A stretch of DNA of 64,000 nt from Parvibaculaceae bacterium Mf 1.05b.01 (lineage in GTDB: Bacteria > Pseudomonadota > Alphaproteobacteria > Parvibaculales > Parvibaculaceae), in assembly GCA_000509225.1 (NCBI GenBank), contig BAOK01000002.1, positions 786,001 through 850,000 on the forward strand, given 5' to 3'. The translations under genes and the position numbers were made by a program. The first letter of the stretch is position 1; each line of letters starts with the position of its first letter. Positions 1 to 7,265 of the stretch are shown here, one piece after another. The notes below the pieces were generated by a model that saw only the letters and a list, made by a program, of their open reading frames with translations, searched no databases and was not told where the DNA came from.

Positions 1-89
1 GCGCCTCTGCCATTTTCGGTCCGGGCTCGAACATCATTGAATGTGCTGCTGACGTGTTGCGTCTTATTCGGGAAAAACGCTCGGCCTAG
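1..89 (+). CDS. 3' end of a cobalamin-dependent (methylmalonyl-CoA-type) mutase, partial
   Basis: Only the last 28 codons are present, in the frame starting at base 3 and ending with TAG at 87-89. The peptide contains AIFGPGSNIIECAADVLRLI. This matches the extreme C-terminus of the B12-binding domain of methylmalonyl-CoA mutase-type enzymes, where an xIFGPGTNI-like stretch precedes the last helix. The enzyme would isomerise a branched acyl-CoA (methylmalonyl-, ethylmalonyl- or isobutyryl-CoA); the fragment cannot tell which. The mutase chaperone gene meaB lies 2 kb downstream on the same strand, which supports the call. The 5' part is outside the window. Confidence 0.7.
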   Translation, partial: ASAIFGPGSNIIECAADVLRLIREKRSA

Positions 90-95
90 ACGCTG

Positions 96-992
96 CTAGT
101 TGATCGCAGGCTGGATCAGGGCTTTGCCGTCAACCTCTGCTGTCGTGAGATGCGCGATGGCATTGACAATGCTTGTTTCAAACATCATGCGGACAGGCAG
201 AACCAGCGGCTGATTGCCGCTCGGTCCCATTTGCTCGTCAAATCGGGCGAGCCAGACGGTAAACGGCGGAAGCGGGTTTTTCGCGCGTTCAACCAGAAAC
301 TCTCGGGTGAACCCCGCGACCGGATCATAAAGAACACTGCACCTCCATGCTGGACCGGTATACGCCCCGGCACCAATCGGTTGCAGCTCCGTTTGATCCA
401 ATTCCTTGAATTTCAAATTGAAGATCCGGCGACCATCGAAAACGGGGATGGTTTGGGAGCAGGGGGCTGCGCTGGAATTGATGGCTGTGAAAATGGAGGC
501 GGTTAGCGGATCAACCTTTCCTTGCACCCTCGATGCAGAGAAGCCCTGTTTGTGAATTCCGTCTTCTGGCTTGGCGGCAACGTTGTATCGGCCGCTGTCA
601 TCCAGGGCCATGGTGATGGAGCGCTCTCCGAACCTGCCGTCATATTCCTGCGAATAGTTGAGAAGCCGGGGGCCCGCAGGCGTCAGGAGCCCGCTGGCAG
701 TGCTTGAGCCGCGCCCATGGAAGAGGGTGTCCGCAACACCCTCCGTCTGGAATTGAGCGGCGATCTCATAGCGTTCTGGTGTCAGGACAGCCTGAGTTCC
801 GAAGGAGACAATGTGCAGTCCGCCGCCATAGATTTCGAACGTGAGGTCGACCTGGTTGGCGCCTCCGTCAGGCGCACCCGCCGTCGTGGTTGCTTCAGTC
901 GCGCTTACGCTATTTGCGTTAAATAACGCACCAGAAAAGATAATACCCGTCATAAGAAGGGTTCGAAGTGATGGTCTTGCGAATGAAGTCAT
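96..992 (-). CDS. DUF3108 domain exported protein (first of two paralogues)
   Basis: This 298-aa protein has an N-terminal signal peptide (basic start, hydrophobic core at about residues 10-30 ending near SVSA). A DUF3108 fold follows: an early IYGGGLHIVSFGTQAVL segment, a central PVFDGRRIFNLKF segment and a late FTVWLARFD segment. DUF3108 proteins are periplasmic or envelope proteins of unknown biochemical role. The stop lies 7 bases from the end of the mutase gene on the other strand, so the two genes converge. The ATG at 990-992 follows an AGGA box. Its upstream neighbour on the same strand is a second DUF3108 gene, so this looks like an old tandem duplication. Confidence 0.75.
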   Translation of the reverse strand: MTSFARPSLRTLLMTGIIFSGALFNANSVSATEATTTAGAPDGGANQVDLTFEIYGGGLHIVSFGTQAVLTPERYEIAAQFQTEGVADTLFHGRGSSTASGLLTPAGPRLLNYSQEYDGRFGERSITMALDDSGRYNVAAKPEDGIHKQGFSASRVQGKVDPLTASIFTAINSSAAPCSQTIPVFDGRRIFNLKFKELDQTELQPIGAGAYTGPAWRCSVLYDPVAGFTREFLVERAKNPLPPFTVWLARFDEQMGPSGNQPLVLPVRMMFETSIVNAIAHLTTAEVDGKALIQPAIN

Positions 993-1089
993 GCGGTCCT
1001 CGTATCTCCGAGCCGGACGATGAAAATATCATCTCCCTTTCAGAATACGCGGGCAAGGCCCTTTTCGATCACATTTTCTTTTGGTGCGC

Positions 1090-1932
1090 CTATTCGTTGG
1101 AGGCTATTTCAAAGCGTGTGGCCCGCATGACCGCGCCTCCAAAGGGGGTGCGGAGGGTCATTCTGACCGGTATCCAGACATCGCTTCCCTCTAGAGGGGC
1201 GAGCCAAACCCGGATCGAATCCTCGCGTGCGAGCAGCTTAATGAGGGTTTTGCGCTCGTAGCCTGCGACCGGCAGCATGCCCACGGTGCAGCGCATGGCG
1301 GGGCCGTTATAGGCATTTTCGCCGCCATTTATTTCGGTCATGCCATCTTCGCGCAGCTGCAGGTCATAGCGGCGACGTCCGTCAAAGAGGGGCAGTGAGC
1401 GGTCGCAGGGCGATGCCGTGGCAGTCATTGTTGGTAGAAGGAGGGCACTTATGGGGTCCTGGGTCATCAGGATGTCGTTTAGTTGCACATGAGGACCAAA
1501 GCCGTCTCCATAGGCGGGCTCTGCAGCCATCACAGGCGCGCCCCGGCTCGGATAGGTAAGTTCCACCCTGCGCGATGAATCTGCGTCCTGATAGGTGGAT
1601 ATAAAGCGGGCCGGTTTCACACGATTGCCAGAAAAAGAGCCCCGACTTTCCAGCGCGAAGGTGGTTTCAAAAAACTGGTCCGCGATTCCTTCGGTTTTAA
1701 CCGTGGCATCGAGCTGGTAAATTCCATCGCCCAGATTTGCCTCCACATCTGCGGTGCCCAGGTTGAAGCCGCCAAGTGCGATGGAATAGTCCACTTTGAG
1801 ATTGGTTGGCAGATTGGTGGGGAGGGTTTCCGCCATCGCGGGCGCTGACACAGGACCGGCAAAGAGGCAGAACGCACTGATGAGGGTTGCTGTGGGCAAT
1901 GAGGCTTTGGATAGGGGGCTTTTCTGTTTCAT
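1090..1932 (-). CDS. DUF3108 domain exported protein (second paralogue)
   Basis: This 280-aa protein has a clear signal peptide (about residues 1-34, ending SAPAMA). It has the same DUF3108 landmarks as its downstream neighbour: a beta-rich VDYSIALGGFNLGTADVEA segment near the mature N-terminus, LPLFDGRRRYDLQL near residue 190, and VWLAPLEGSDVWIPVRM near the C-terminus. The shared FDGRR..(F/Y)(N/D)L motif shows the two are paralogues, although overall identity looks modest. The gene is divergent from meaB with about 124 bases between the starts. The function is unknown; an envelope role is an inference from the signal peptide. Confidence 0.75.
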   Translation of the reverse strand: MKQKSPLSKASLPTATLISAFCLFAGPVSAPAMAETLPTNLPTNLKVDYSIALGGFNLGTADVEANLGDGIYQLDATVKTEGIADQFFETTFALESRGSFSGNRVKPARFISTYQDADSSRRVELTYPSRGAPVMAAEPAYGDGFGPHVQLNDILMTQDPISALLLPTMTATASPCDRSLPLFDGRRRYDLQLREDGMTEINGGENAYNGPAMRCTVGMLPVAGYERKTLIKLLAREDSIRVWLAPLEGSDVWIPVRMTLRTPFGGAVMRATRFEIASNE

Positions 1933-2056
1933 AGGGCTATTTTCGTCTGCTCAAATGAACCCTGCCTGAACGCTTATCTGCAGGAATTGCGGCGCCAGGC
2001 ACTAAAATCTGGCCAAAAAGCTAGATTGGGCTCGCCTGCTCCGGTATGCAAACGGG

Positions 2057-3088
2057 ATGGCAGGTTTGGGGTCAAAATCAGGAAAATCCGCACGGTCTGA
2101 GCGAACAGATCCGAGTGTTCTCGCGGCAGGCATTCGGGCCGGCGAACGGGGGGCGCTGGCGCGCGGTATTACGCTTGTGGAATCAAGCCGCGCTGACCAC
2201 CAGGAAGCCGCGCAGGACCTGCTCGCCCAAGTGTTGGATCTCAGCGGTAGCGCTGTGCGGATCGGGCTCTCCGGCGCGCCGGGGGTGGGCAAATCTACCT
2301 TCACGGAGGCGTTTGGGCGGTATCTCATTGATCTGGGGCTCAAAGTGGCGGTGTTGGCTGTCGATCCTTCGTCGGCCCGCACTGGCGGTTCTATCCTGGG
2401 CGATAAGACCCGGATGGAATTCCTGGCCCGTGATCCATCCGCCTTCATTCGTCCTTCCCCGTCAGGCGGCACCCTTGGTGGTGTGGCACGTCGCACCCGG
2501 GAGGCTATGCTGCTCACAGAAGCGGCGGGCTATGACGTCGTCATCATCGAGACCGTCGGTGTCGGCCAGTCAGAAACCGCTGTGGCGGACATGGTCGACA
2601 TGTTCCTGCTGCTGCTGTCGCCAGGCGGTGGTGATGAATTGCAGGGCATTAAACGCGGGATTATGGAACTGGCGGACCTGGTGGTGGTTAACAAGGCGGA
2701 TGGGGATTTGAAGCCCGCCGCGCGCCGGGCGGCGGCAGAATATGGGGCAGCGCTTCATCTCATGCGGCCCAAGAGCCCCAACTGGACCCCTGCGGTTGCT
2801 CTTGCTTCAGCGTTGAAGAGTGAAGGCCTCGAGGATATTTGGGCGTCCATTCAGGAATTTCGCGAAAAAATGGACGAAACTGGGGAGCTTCAGGGGCGTC
2901 GGGCAGAACAGGCAAAGACCTGGATGTGGACGGAGCTGCGGGAAGGACTCCTCTCCCAGCTTCGCACCCATGCTGAGGCGAGTCGTCTGGTCGGGGAGCT
3001 GGAAAATGAGGTTGCAGCTGGTGGTATGACCCCGACGGCTGCCGCAAACAGACTATTGGCGATTTTGTTCCCGGACAGGCAGGCTTAA
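2057..3088 (+). CDS. meaB: methylmalonyl-CoA mutase-associated GTPase MeaB
   Basis: MeaB is a G3E-family P-loop GTPase that protects and reloads adenosylcobalamin-dependent acyl-CoA mutases in the cytosol. The 343-aa product shows the P-loop GAPGVGKST at residues 73-81, the VLAVDPSSARTGGSILGDKTRM stretch typical of the ArgK/MeaB group (residues about 100-121), the switch motif IETVGVGQSE, and NKADGD for guanine specificity. Length is normal for the family. The tail of a B12-binding mutase at the left edge of the window fits the expected partnership. The two genes are separated by a pair of genes on the opposite strand, so they are not in one transcript here. Confidence 0.93.
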   Translation: MAGLGSKSGKSARSERTDPSVLAAGIRAGERGALARGITLVESSRADHQEAAQDLLAQVLDLSGSAVRIGLSGAPGVGKSTFTEAFGRYLIDLGLKVAVLAVDPSSARTGGSILGDKTRMEFLARDPSAFIRPSPSGGTLGGVARRTREAMLLTEAAGYDVVIIETVGVGQSETAVADMVDMFLLLLSPGGGDELQGIKRGIMELADLVVVNKADGDLKPAARRAAAEYGAALHLMRPKSPNWTPAVALASALKSEGLEDIWASIQEFREKMDETGELQGRRAEQAKTWMWTELREGLLSQLRTHAEASRLVGELENEVAAGGMTPTAAANRLLAILFPDRQA

Positions 3089-3139
3089 GTCACTGGGATT
3101 AAAGGGCAAAATCGTCACCGCTTTGACCGGTCTGGAGGC

Positions 3140-3168
3140 TTGACGAGAAGCCTCACCGGCTCTATACC
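3140..3168 (+). promoter_or_regulatory. sigma-70-type promoter of rpmB
   Basis: A -35 box TTGACG (3140-3145) and a -10 box TATACC (3163-3168) are separated by exactly 17 bases. They lie about 130 bases upstream of the rpmB start, with no gene between. This gives rpmB its own promoter independent of meaB. The call rests on sequence match only. Confidence 0.55.
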
Positions 3169-3298
3169 TCCCCGCTCACGAGAGGCGTGAGGCTGAAAAA
3201 ACCCGCGCCTTTCTCTACGAGAGTTTACAAAATCCTTTTGCGCTGACCCGAGATGGTCGGGAGCTGGCAGCGAAGGGTGTTCAAGATGGGAAGAAGCT

Positions 3299-3595
3299 AT
3301 GGCACGCCGCTGCGAGCTGACTGGAAAAGCAGTCATGACAGGCAATAATGTGAGCCACGCGAACAATAAGACGCGTCGTCGGTTCCTGCCAAATCTCTGC
3401 AACGTGACTTTGATGAGCGACAAGCTCGGTCGTCAGTACAAGCTGCGGATCAGCGCGCACGCGCTACGCTCAGTTGAGCACCGGGGTGGTCTCGACGGAT
3501 TTCTGCGCAAAGCGCGGGAATCAGAACTGTCGACTAAGGCGCAGCGCATTAAGCGCGAGATCGCCAAAGTAGAGGCAGCTGCAACAGCCAGCTAA
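3299..3595 (+). CDS. rpmB: 50S ribosomal protein L28
   Basis: The 98-aa product is a large-subunit ribosomal protein (bL28). It starts [25 protein letters not shown], the family hallmark, followed by [17 protein letters not shown]. The C-terminal part ([20 protein letters not shown]) is the longer alphaproteobacterial form. It is a single-gene transcription unit, with a promoter 130 bases upstream and an intrinsic terminator just after the stop. An AAG-rich Shine-Dalgarno region (GGGAAGAAGC) precedes the ATG. Confidence 0.97.
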   Translation: MARRCELTGKAVMTGNNVSHANNKTRRRFLPNLCNVTLMSDKLGRQYKLRISAHALRSVEHRGGLDGFLRKARESELSTKAQRIKREIAKVEAAATAS

Positions 3596-3616
3596 TCGCT
3601 GCTGGTCAGTGTGAAA

Positions 3617-3650
3617 AAGAAGGGGCTTCTCATAACGAGAGGCCCTTTTT
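3617..3650 (+). terminator. Rho-independent terminator of rpmB
   Basis: A G/C-rich hairpin (AAGGGGCTTCTC, loop ATAAC, then GAGAGGCCCTT) is followed directly by a run of six T. It begins about 20 bases after the rpmB stop codon. The stem has small imperfections, but the T-run is unambiguous. Confidence 0.8.
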
Positions 3651-3852
3651 TGTGGCTTATGCTTATCAAACGAGCATTGAGCAGCCGATCTCCATCGTTG
3701 TTTACGATGTTTTCTGAAGGTGTGTTGCTTCCGCTAGGAGATGACCTCTCGCTCCGCTAACATTCTTCCCGGTATCGTTTGGGCGTTTTGGGGTGGGCTC
3801 GTAGAGCTTGTTTTCTCTGAAATGCGTTGGCACTCATTCGGCGGGGTTGTGA

Positions 3853-4488
3853 GTGATGCGTGTTTTTTTCAACGCGCTTGGAAGGATGGTTTTGCCGGTT
3901 GCGGCTTTGTTTGGCGTGTTCGCGCTCGCCTATCTTGGCTCGACCCGGTTCGTCACCCAGTTCGATGTCTTCCCGCCTGATCAATGGTACCTCAATCCAG
4001 GCTACTGGCTCACTTATGGGCATATGGCCCTGCCTCTAATCTTCCTTGTTCTGAATCTGGTGAATCGCAAATATGGACCAGGGACGAGCATCGCCTCGGT
4101 CATCGTCACCTGGGCGCTTGTTGCGGGCATCTTAACCTGGGCCATTACGACTTATGGGCTGGGGACGGTAGAGGGCCAAGTGGCTTCGCTGGGGGTCATG
4201 GCAACCTTTTTTGGGGCGCTTTTTGCCGGGCAACTGGTTTCCATCTATGTGTTCGATCAGGTGCGCGGCATTCCCTGGTGGCGCGCCCCCTTTTATGGCG
4301 CTCTCTTTGGCGGGCTCATCTTTGCGGGCTTCTTCTACGGACAAATGGCTTATGGGGCAGAGGAGCCCTGGGCAAACCGGCTGGCCGTTATGGCGGGTAT
4401 CTATGCCGGGGCGGCTTTTCTAAACGTCTTTATCTATTGGGCGCTCAGAAGCCTCATTCGCCCCCTGCCGGGCTTTGGTGGCGCCTGA
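3853..4488 (+). CDS. VUT-like (YhhQ/DUF165) six-TM membrane protein
   Basis: This 211-aa protein has about six transmembrane helices (residues roughly 11-30, 52-70, 79-102, 110-135, 147-168 and 178-204). The pattern LxNLVNRKYGP after TM2, then GALFAGQLVSIYVFDQVRG and WWRAPFYGALFGGLIFAGFFY, resembles the VUT family, whose members import queuosine precursors. The Asp residues that VUT proteins usually carry in the QLxDxxVFD and GSxxD positions are partly replaced here (QLVSIYVFD, GGLIFAG). The exact substrate, and even family membership, is therefore tentative. GTG at 3853 is used as start; the ATG one codon later is equally possible. No operon partner is evident. Confidence 0.5.
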   Translation: MMRVFFNALGRMVLPVAALFGVFALAYLGSTRFVTQFDVFPPDQWYLNPGYWLTYGHMALPLIFLVLNLVNRKYGPGTSIASVIVTWALVAGILTWAITTYGLGTVEGQVASLGVMATFFGALFAGQLVSIYVFDQVRGIPWWRAPFYGALFGGLIFAGFFYGQMAYGAEEPWANRLAVMAGIYAGAAFLNVFIYWALRSLIRPLPGFGGA

Positions 4489-4490
4489 GC

Positions 4491-5525
4491 TTAGTCGCCC
4501 AGCGCGAAGACCAGCAGCAGTGTGCGCTGGACCGAATTGAAATTGTCATCTGACACCACATAGAGAAGTGTCCGGCCGTCGTCATCCTGGCGCACGGACA
4601 GGCCCTCCATATTGTCGATGGAGCGGGTGTGGTTTGCTTCCACGAGAACCTCGCCATCAAGTGGATCCTTTGTCTCAAGCGCGTCGGCCGGAATGCGGCG
4701 CATCATCATGGAGACACCTGCAAGCGCACTATAGTGGCGCTCCAGCGTGATGAGGTCCCCATTAGGGAGAACGTCAATGTCTGTGAGTTGATAGGGTAGG
4801 TGCTGTTTCAGGCGAACGGGTGTCGCGCTGTCTGCCGTGAGCCGTGCGCCGATGATATGGCCATCCTCGTCGAAGGTCTTTTCAGAGAGGGCGAGGAGGG
4901 ATCCGTCTGGCAGATAGGTGATGGCTTCCAGCCCACCATTGTTTTCCAGATTGTCGAAGACCCCGAAGTCTTCGATAAGCGTTGCGGATGCCTCAAACCC
5001 AAGACTTGTCAGGTCGTGGCTCTGGAGGCGGTGATTGCGCTCAAAGCCAACAAGTGTTGGACTGTTTCTAGGGTCGGCCCCAAACGCGACGGTCAGGCTT
5101 TCAGCGTCAGTGTTGCGCTTTCCCGAGAGTTGATCGCCGCTCGCATCCAGGATTGGCGCCAATAATGCGTCATCGAGACCTGTTGGACGGTCTCCGTCTG
5201 CCTGAATGTTTGCGGTGAACCAGTTGCCCTGGTCCGTGACTGCAATGAGCGCATCACCGGATTTGCCGACGATCAAGCCGGAGAGGCCGCCAAAGTCTGG
5301 ATGGCTCGATGCGAGTTCCAAACCGCCAATATAGGTGAGGCTTCCTGCTTGTGCGTCTCTTGGGTTTTCCGGGTTCCAGACAATGGGGTTTGCACTGATT
5401 GTGATGGAAGCTGGTTCTGCCAGCGCGGGTCCCGACCCGGTAAGCCAGTAAAGGCTTGCTGCTGCCGCGACTGCAAGAAGTCCTGCAATTGAAGTGAGAG
5501 CGGTGGGCGTGGTGAAACGCTGCAT
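4491..5525 (-). CDS. exported esterase-like/phytase-like beta-propeller protein
   Basis: The 344-aa product has a signal peptide or signal anchor at about residues 8-36 (ending PALAEPA). It then has the landmarks of the 'esterase-like activity of phytase' family: GGLELASSHPDFGGLSGLIV early, NTDAESLTV and NNGGLEAITYLPDGSLLALSEKT centrally, LTDIDVLPNGDLITLERHY, and a C-terminal NMEGLSVRQDDDGRTLLYVVSDDNFN. These proteins are probably periplasmic or outer-membrane-associated; their natural substrates are poorly defined. The gene converges with the preceding VUT-like gene, leaving 2 bases between the stops. Confidence 0.75.
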   Translation of the reverse strand: MQRFTTPTALTSIAGLLAVAAAASLYWLTGSGPALAEPASITISANPIVWNPENPRDAQAGSLTYIGGLELASSHPDFGGLSGLIVGKSGDALIAVTDQGNWFTANIQADGDRPTGLDDALLAPILDASGDQLSGKRNTDAESLTVAFGADPRNSPTLVGFERNHRLQSHDLTSLGFEASATLIEDFGVFDNLENNGGLEAITYLPDGSLLALSEKTFDEDGHIIGARLTADSATPVRLKQHLPYQLTDIDVLPNGDLITLERHYSALAGVSMMMRRIPADALETKDPLDGEVLVEANHTRSIDNMEGLSVRQDDDGRTLLYVVSDDNFNSVQRTLLLVFALGD

Positions 5526-5616
5526 TGGGAGTCTCCATTTGTCGGGCCCCGCCAGTTTAGCTGAAAGACGTGACAGGATTTGTCAGTAGACTTGTGAAAT
5601 TTCAGGTTTCTAAGGT

Positions 5617-6174
5617 CTACGAGGCCTCTTCAACCATGGCGATGAGTTCTTTCACAAAGGCTTTGTCAGAGGGCAAATCCAAAATGCCTGACTGATAGAG
5701 TGACAGTCCGCCGTGAAGCATCATATGGATTTTAAAGACAGACCGTCGCTTCTCTTCTGTTGGCGCGGCCTGGTCGCTAAAGAGGCGGATCGCTTCGGTG
5801 ATGACGAGGTGCGCGGCTTTCTGCAGCTCCGGCTTTTCTTTCATGGTGGCATGAGGACGGCTGGTCATGAGCGCATAGAGGTGTGGGTTTTTCAGGGCGA
5901 ACTTCGTATAGGCGTTAACAAAGCTGTCTGTCGTGTCGGCAGTTGCAAGCGCTTTTGCAAACGCTTCATATCCTTCCGTCGCGACGGCATCGAGCAGGGC
6001 ATCGCGGTCTTCAAAATGATTGTAGAGAGATCTGTGGGCGATCCCGACCTGATCTGCGACACGCCGGATGCTCAGTTTTTCATAGCCTGACTCTGCGATC
6101 AGGGCGTGCGCCGCGGCAAGTGCGTCTTCTCGGACATTGCCGTGGCGATAGGTTGTTCGGGCGTTTTCGCTCAT
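5617..6174 (-). CDS. TetR/AcrR family transcriptional regulator
   Basis: The 185-aa protein has an N-terminal TetR helix-turn-helix at about residues 12-60 (AHALIAESGYEKLSIRRVADQVGIAHRSLYNHF as the recognisable core) and a helical ligand-binding C-terminal domain. It lies about 90 bases downstream of a crotonase gene on the same strand. Control of that acyl-CoA gene, perhaps with an acyl-CoA effector, is the natural inference. A dyad in the crotonase leader (7002-7014) is one candidate operator. Confidence 0.85.
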   Translation of the reverse strand: MSENARTTYRHGNVREDALAAAHALIAESGYEKLSIRRVADQVGIAHRSLYNHFEDRDALLDAVATEGYEAFAKALATADTTDSFVNAYTKFALKNPHLYALMTSRPHATMKEKPELQKAAHLVITEAIRLFSDQAAPTEEKRRSVFKIHMMLHGGLSLYQSGILDLPSDKAFVKELIAMVEEAS

Positions 6175-6263
6175 GGGGGCACCATAACGCTGTCACCCTT
6201 TGCCCGCTAGGTCCTGGGAGAGGGTTGGTGGAGACCGGCGGTCATGGTGTTTTCTTTCACCGA

Positions 6264-6983
6264 TCAGCGCGCGTCTACGATGCGTTGAGCGCTTTCCAAG
6301 CTCAGTTCGCTTGCCGCCGCTGCTCTTACGGCGTCGATAGCCGGTGCACGGACGCGCAGTTTGGTCGCCGCATGGTGACCCATGCCAACGTTTTCTTTCA
6401 ATTCGAGAGCGGCCTCTTTTGCTGCTTTCATGAGCTCATCTGGCGCAACAATCCTGTCTAGGAAGCCCGCGCGCTGGGCATCTTCGGCGTCGTAAAGCTC
6501 ACCGGTCGTTGCTGTGCGGTTGAAGTAAGCAGGTGCCAGGCGATAGCGGGCAAGCTCGGTTGCGAAGTAAGGCAGGGTCATATTGATCCGCACTTCGTTG
6601 AGGCCGATCTGTATGCCGCTGTTCGCACCGATCCGCAGGTCTGATGACAGCAACAGAAAAGCCCCCATGGGGTAGGCACTGCCGGTGCAGGCGGCGACCA
6701 CGGGGAAGGGGAAGGAAAGCAGTTTGACTGTGAGGTCTGCGCCCAGCTTCATCATGCTGTGAATGTCCTCGGCGGTTCCTGTTGCGAAGACCCCCATGTC
6801 GAAACCGGCAGAAAAGACCCGAGCGTTGCTGGACAAAAGGACGACGGCCTTGTCCTTCTCTGCCTGGTCAAAAGCATCGTGTATCGCCTGAAGCATCGTC
6901 GGGGACATGGCGTTCACTTTGCCATCGTCCATGGCGATATGGGCAACTCCATCTTCGAGTGTGTAAGTCACGGGACTTGTCAT
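6264..6983 (-). CDS. enoyl-CoA hydratase/isomerase (crotonase) family protein
   Basis: This 239-aa crotonase-fold enzyme carries VVLLSSNARVFSAGFDMGVF (first oxyanion-hole segment) and ACTGSAYPMGAFLLLSSDLRIGA (second segment, with the Gly that helps stabilise the enolate). It should act on an acyl-CoA thioester. The usual catalytic Glu residues are not obvious, so hydratase activity is not assured. The start is set at 6983 because AGGAG lies 8 bases upstream on the coding strand. An in-frame extension to 7058 exists but has no ribosome binding site. The TetR gene follows on the same strand. Confidence 0.82.
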   Translation of the reverse strand: MTSPVTYTLEDGVAHIAMDDGKVNAMSPTMLQAIHDAFDQAEKDKAVVLLSSNARVFSAGFDMGVFATGTAEDIHSMMKLGADLTVKLLSFPFPVVAACTGSAYPMGAFLLLSSDLRIGANSGIQIGLNEVRINMTLPYFATELARYRLAPAYFNRTATTGELYDAEDAQRAGFLDRIVAPDELMKAAKEAALELKENVGMGHHAATKLRVRAPAIDAVRAAAASELSLESAQRIVDAR

Positions 6984-7001
6984 GGTCATTTCTCCTAAAA
7001 G

Positions 7002-7014
7002 CATCCAGTGGATG
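7002..7014 (-). promoter_or_regulatory. dyad upstream of the crotonase gene (candidate operator)
   Basis: CATCCA, one central base, then TGGATG form a perfect 6+1+6 inverted repeat 18 bases upstream of the crotonase start codon. It could be an operator for the TetR regulator encoded just downstream of the crotonase. Position and symmetry are seen; the binding protein is inferred. Confidence 0.3.
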
Positions 7015-7169
7015 TATTTGGACACATTGACGAAGTGAGACAAGCAGAAACCGCGCAAAGCGCGTTGCGTGAGGCGGTTGACGTGGCGTATTTTTTGAGA
7101 GAGACGCTGGGGAAATTGAGAAATATTCTATGTGACCATCGGGTGCAGGTGCCCGGGAGGTTCCCAATT

Positions 7170-7252
7170 CTCAAGTCATCCTCGTGCTCGATACGGGGGT
7201 CCATTCAAAGTAGAGATGGTGTTTGGACCCTCGGGTCTGGGCCCGAGGGTGA
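7170..7252. repeat. palindromic intergenic repeat (REP-like, double hairpin)
   Basis: Two palindromic units lie in the gap between the crotonase gene and cobT. The second is perfect: ACCCTCGGG (7227-7235), a 6-base loop, and CCCGAGGGT (7242-7250). The first (about 7174-7202, CATCCTCGTGC...ACGGGGGTCC) is imperfect. This arrangement, with a TGGACCCTCGGGT...CCCGAGGGTGAC core, resembles small interspersed palindromes common between genes in many alphaproteobacterial genomes. It sits just past the cobT stop and may also act as a transcript-end hairpin. Confidence 0.6.
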
Positions 7253-7265
7253 CAATTGGCGCGCG

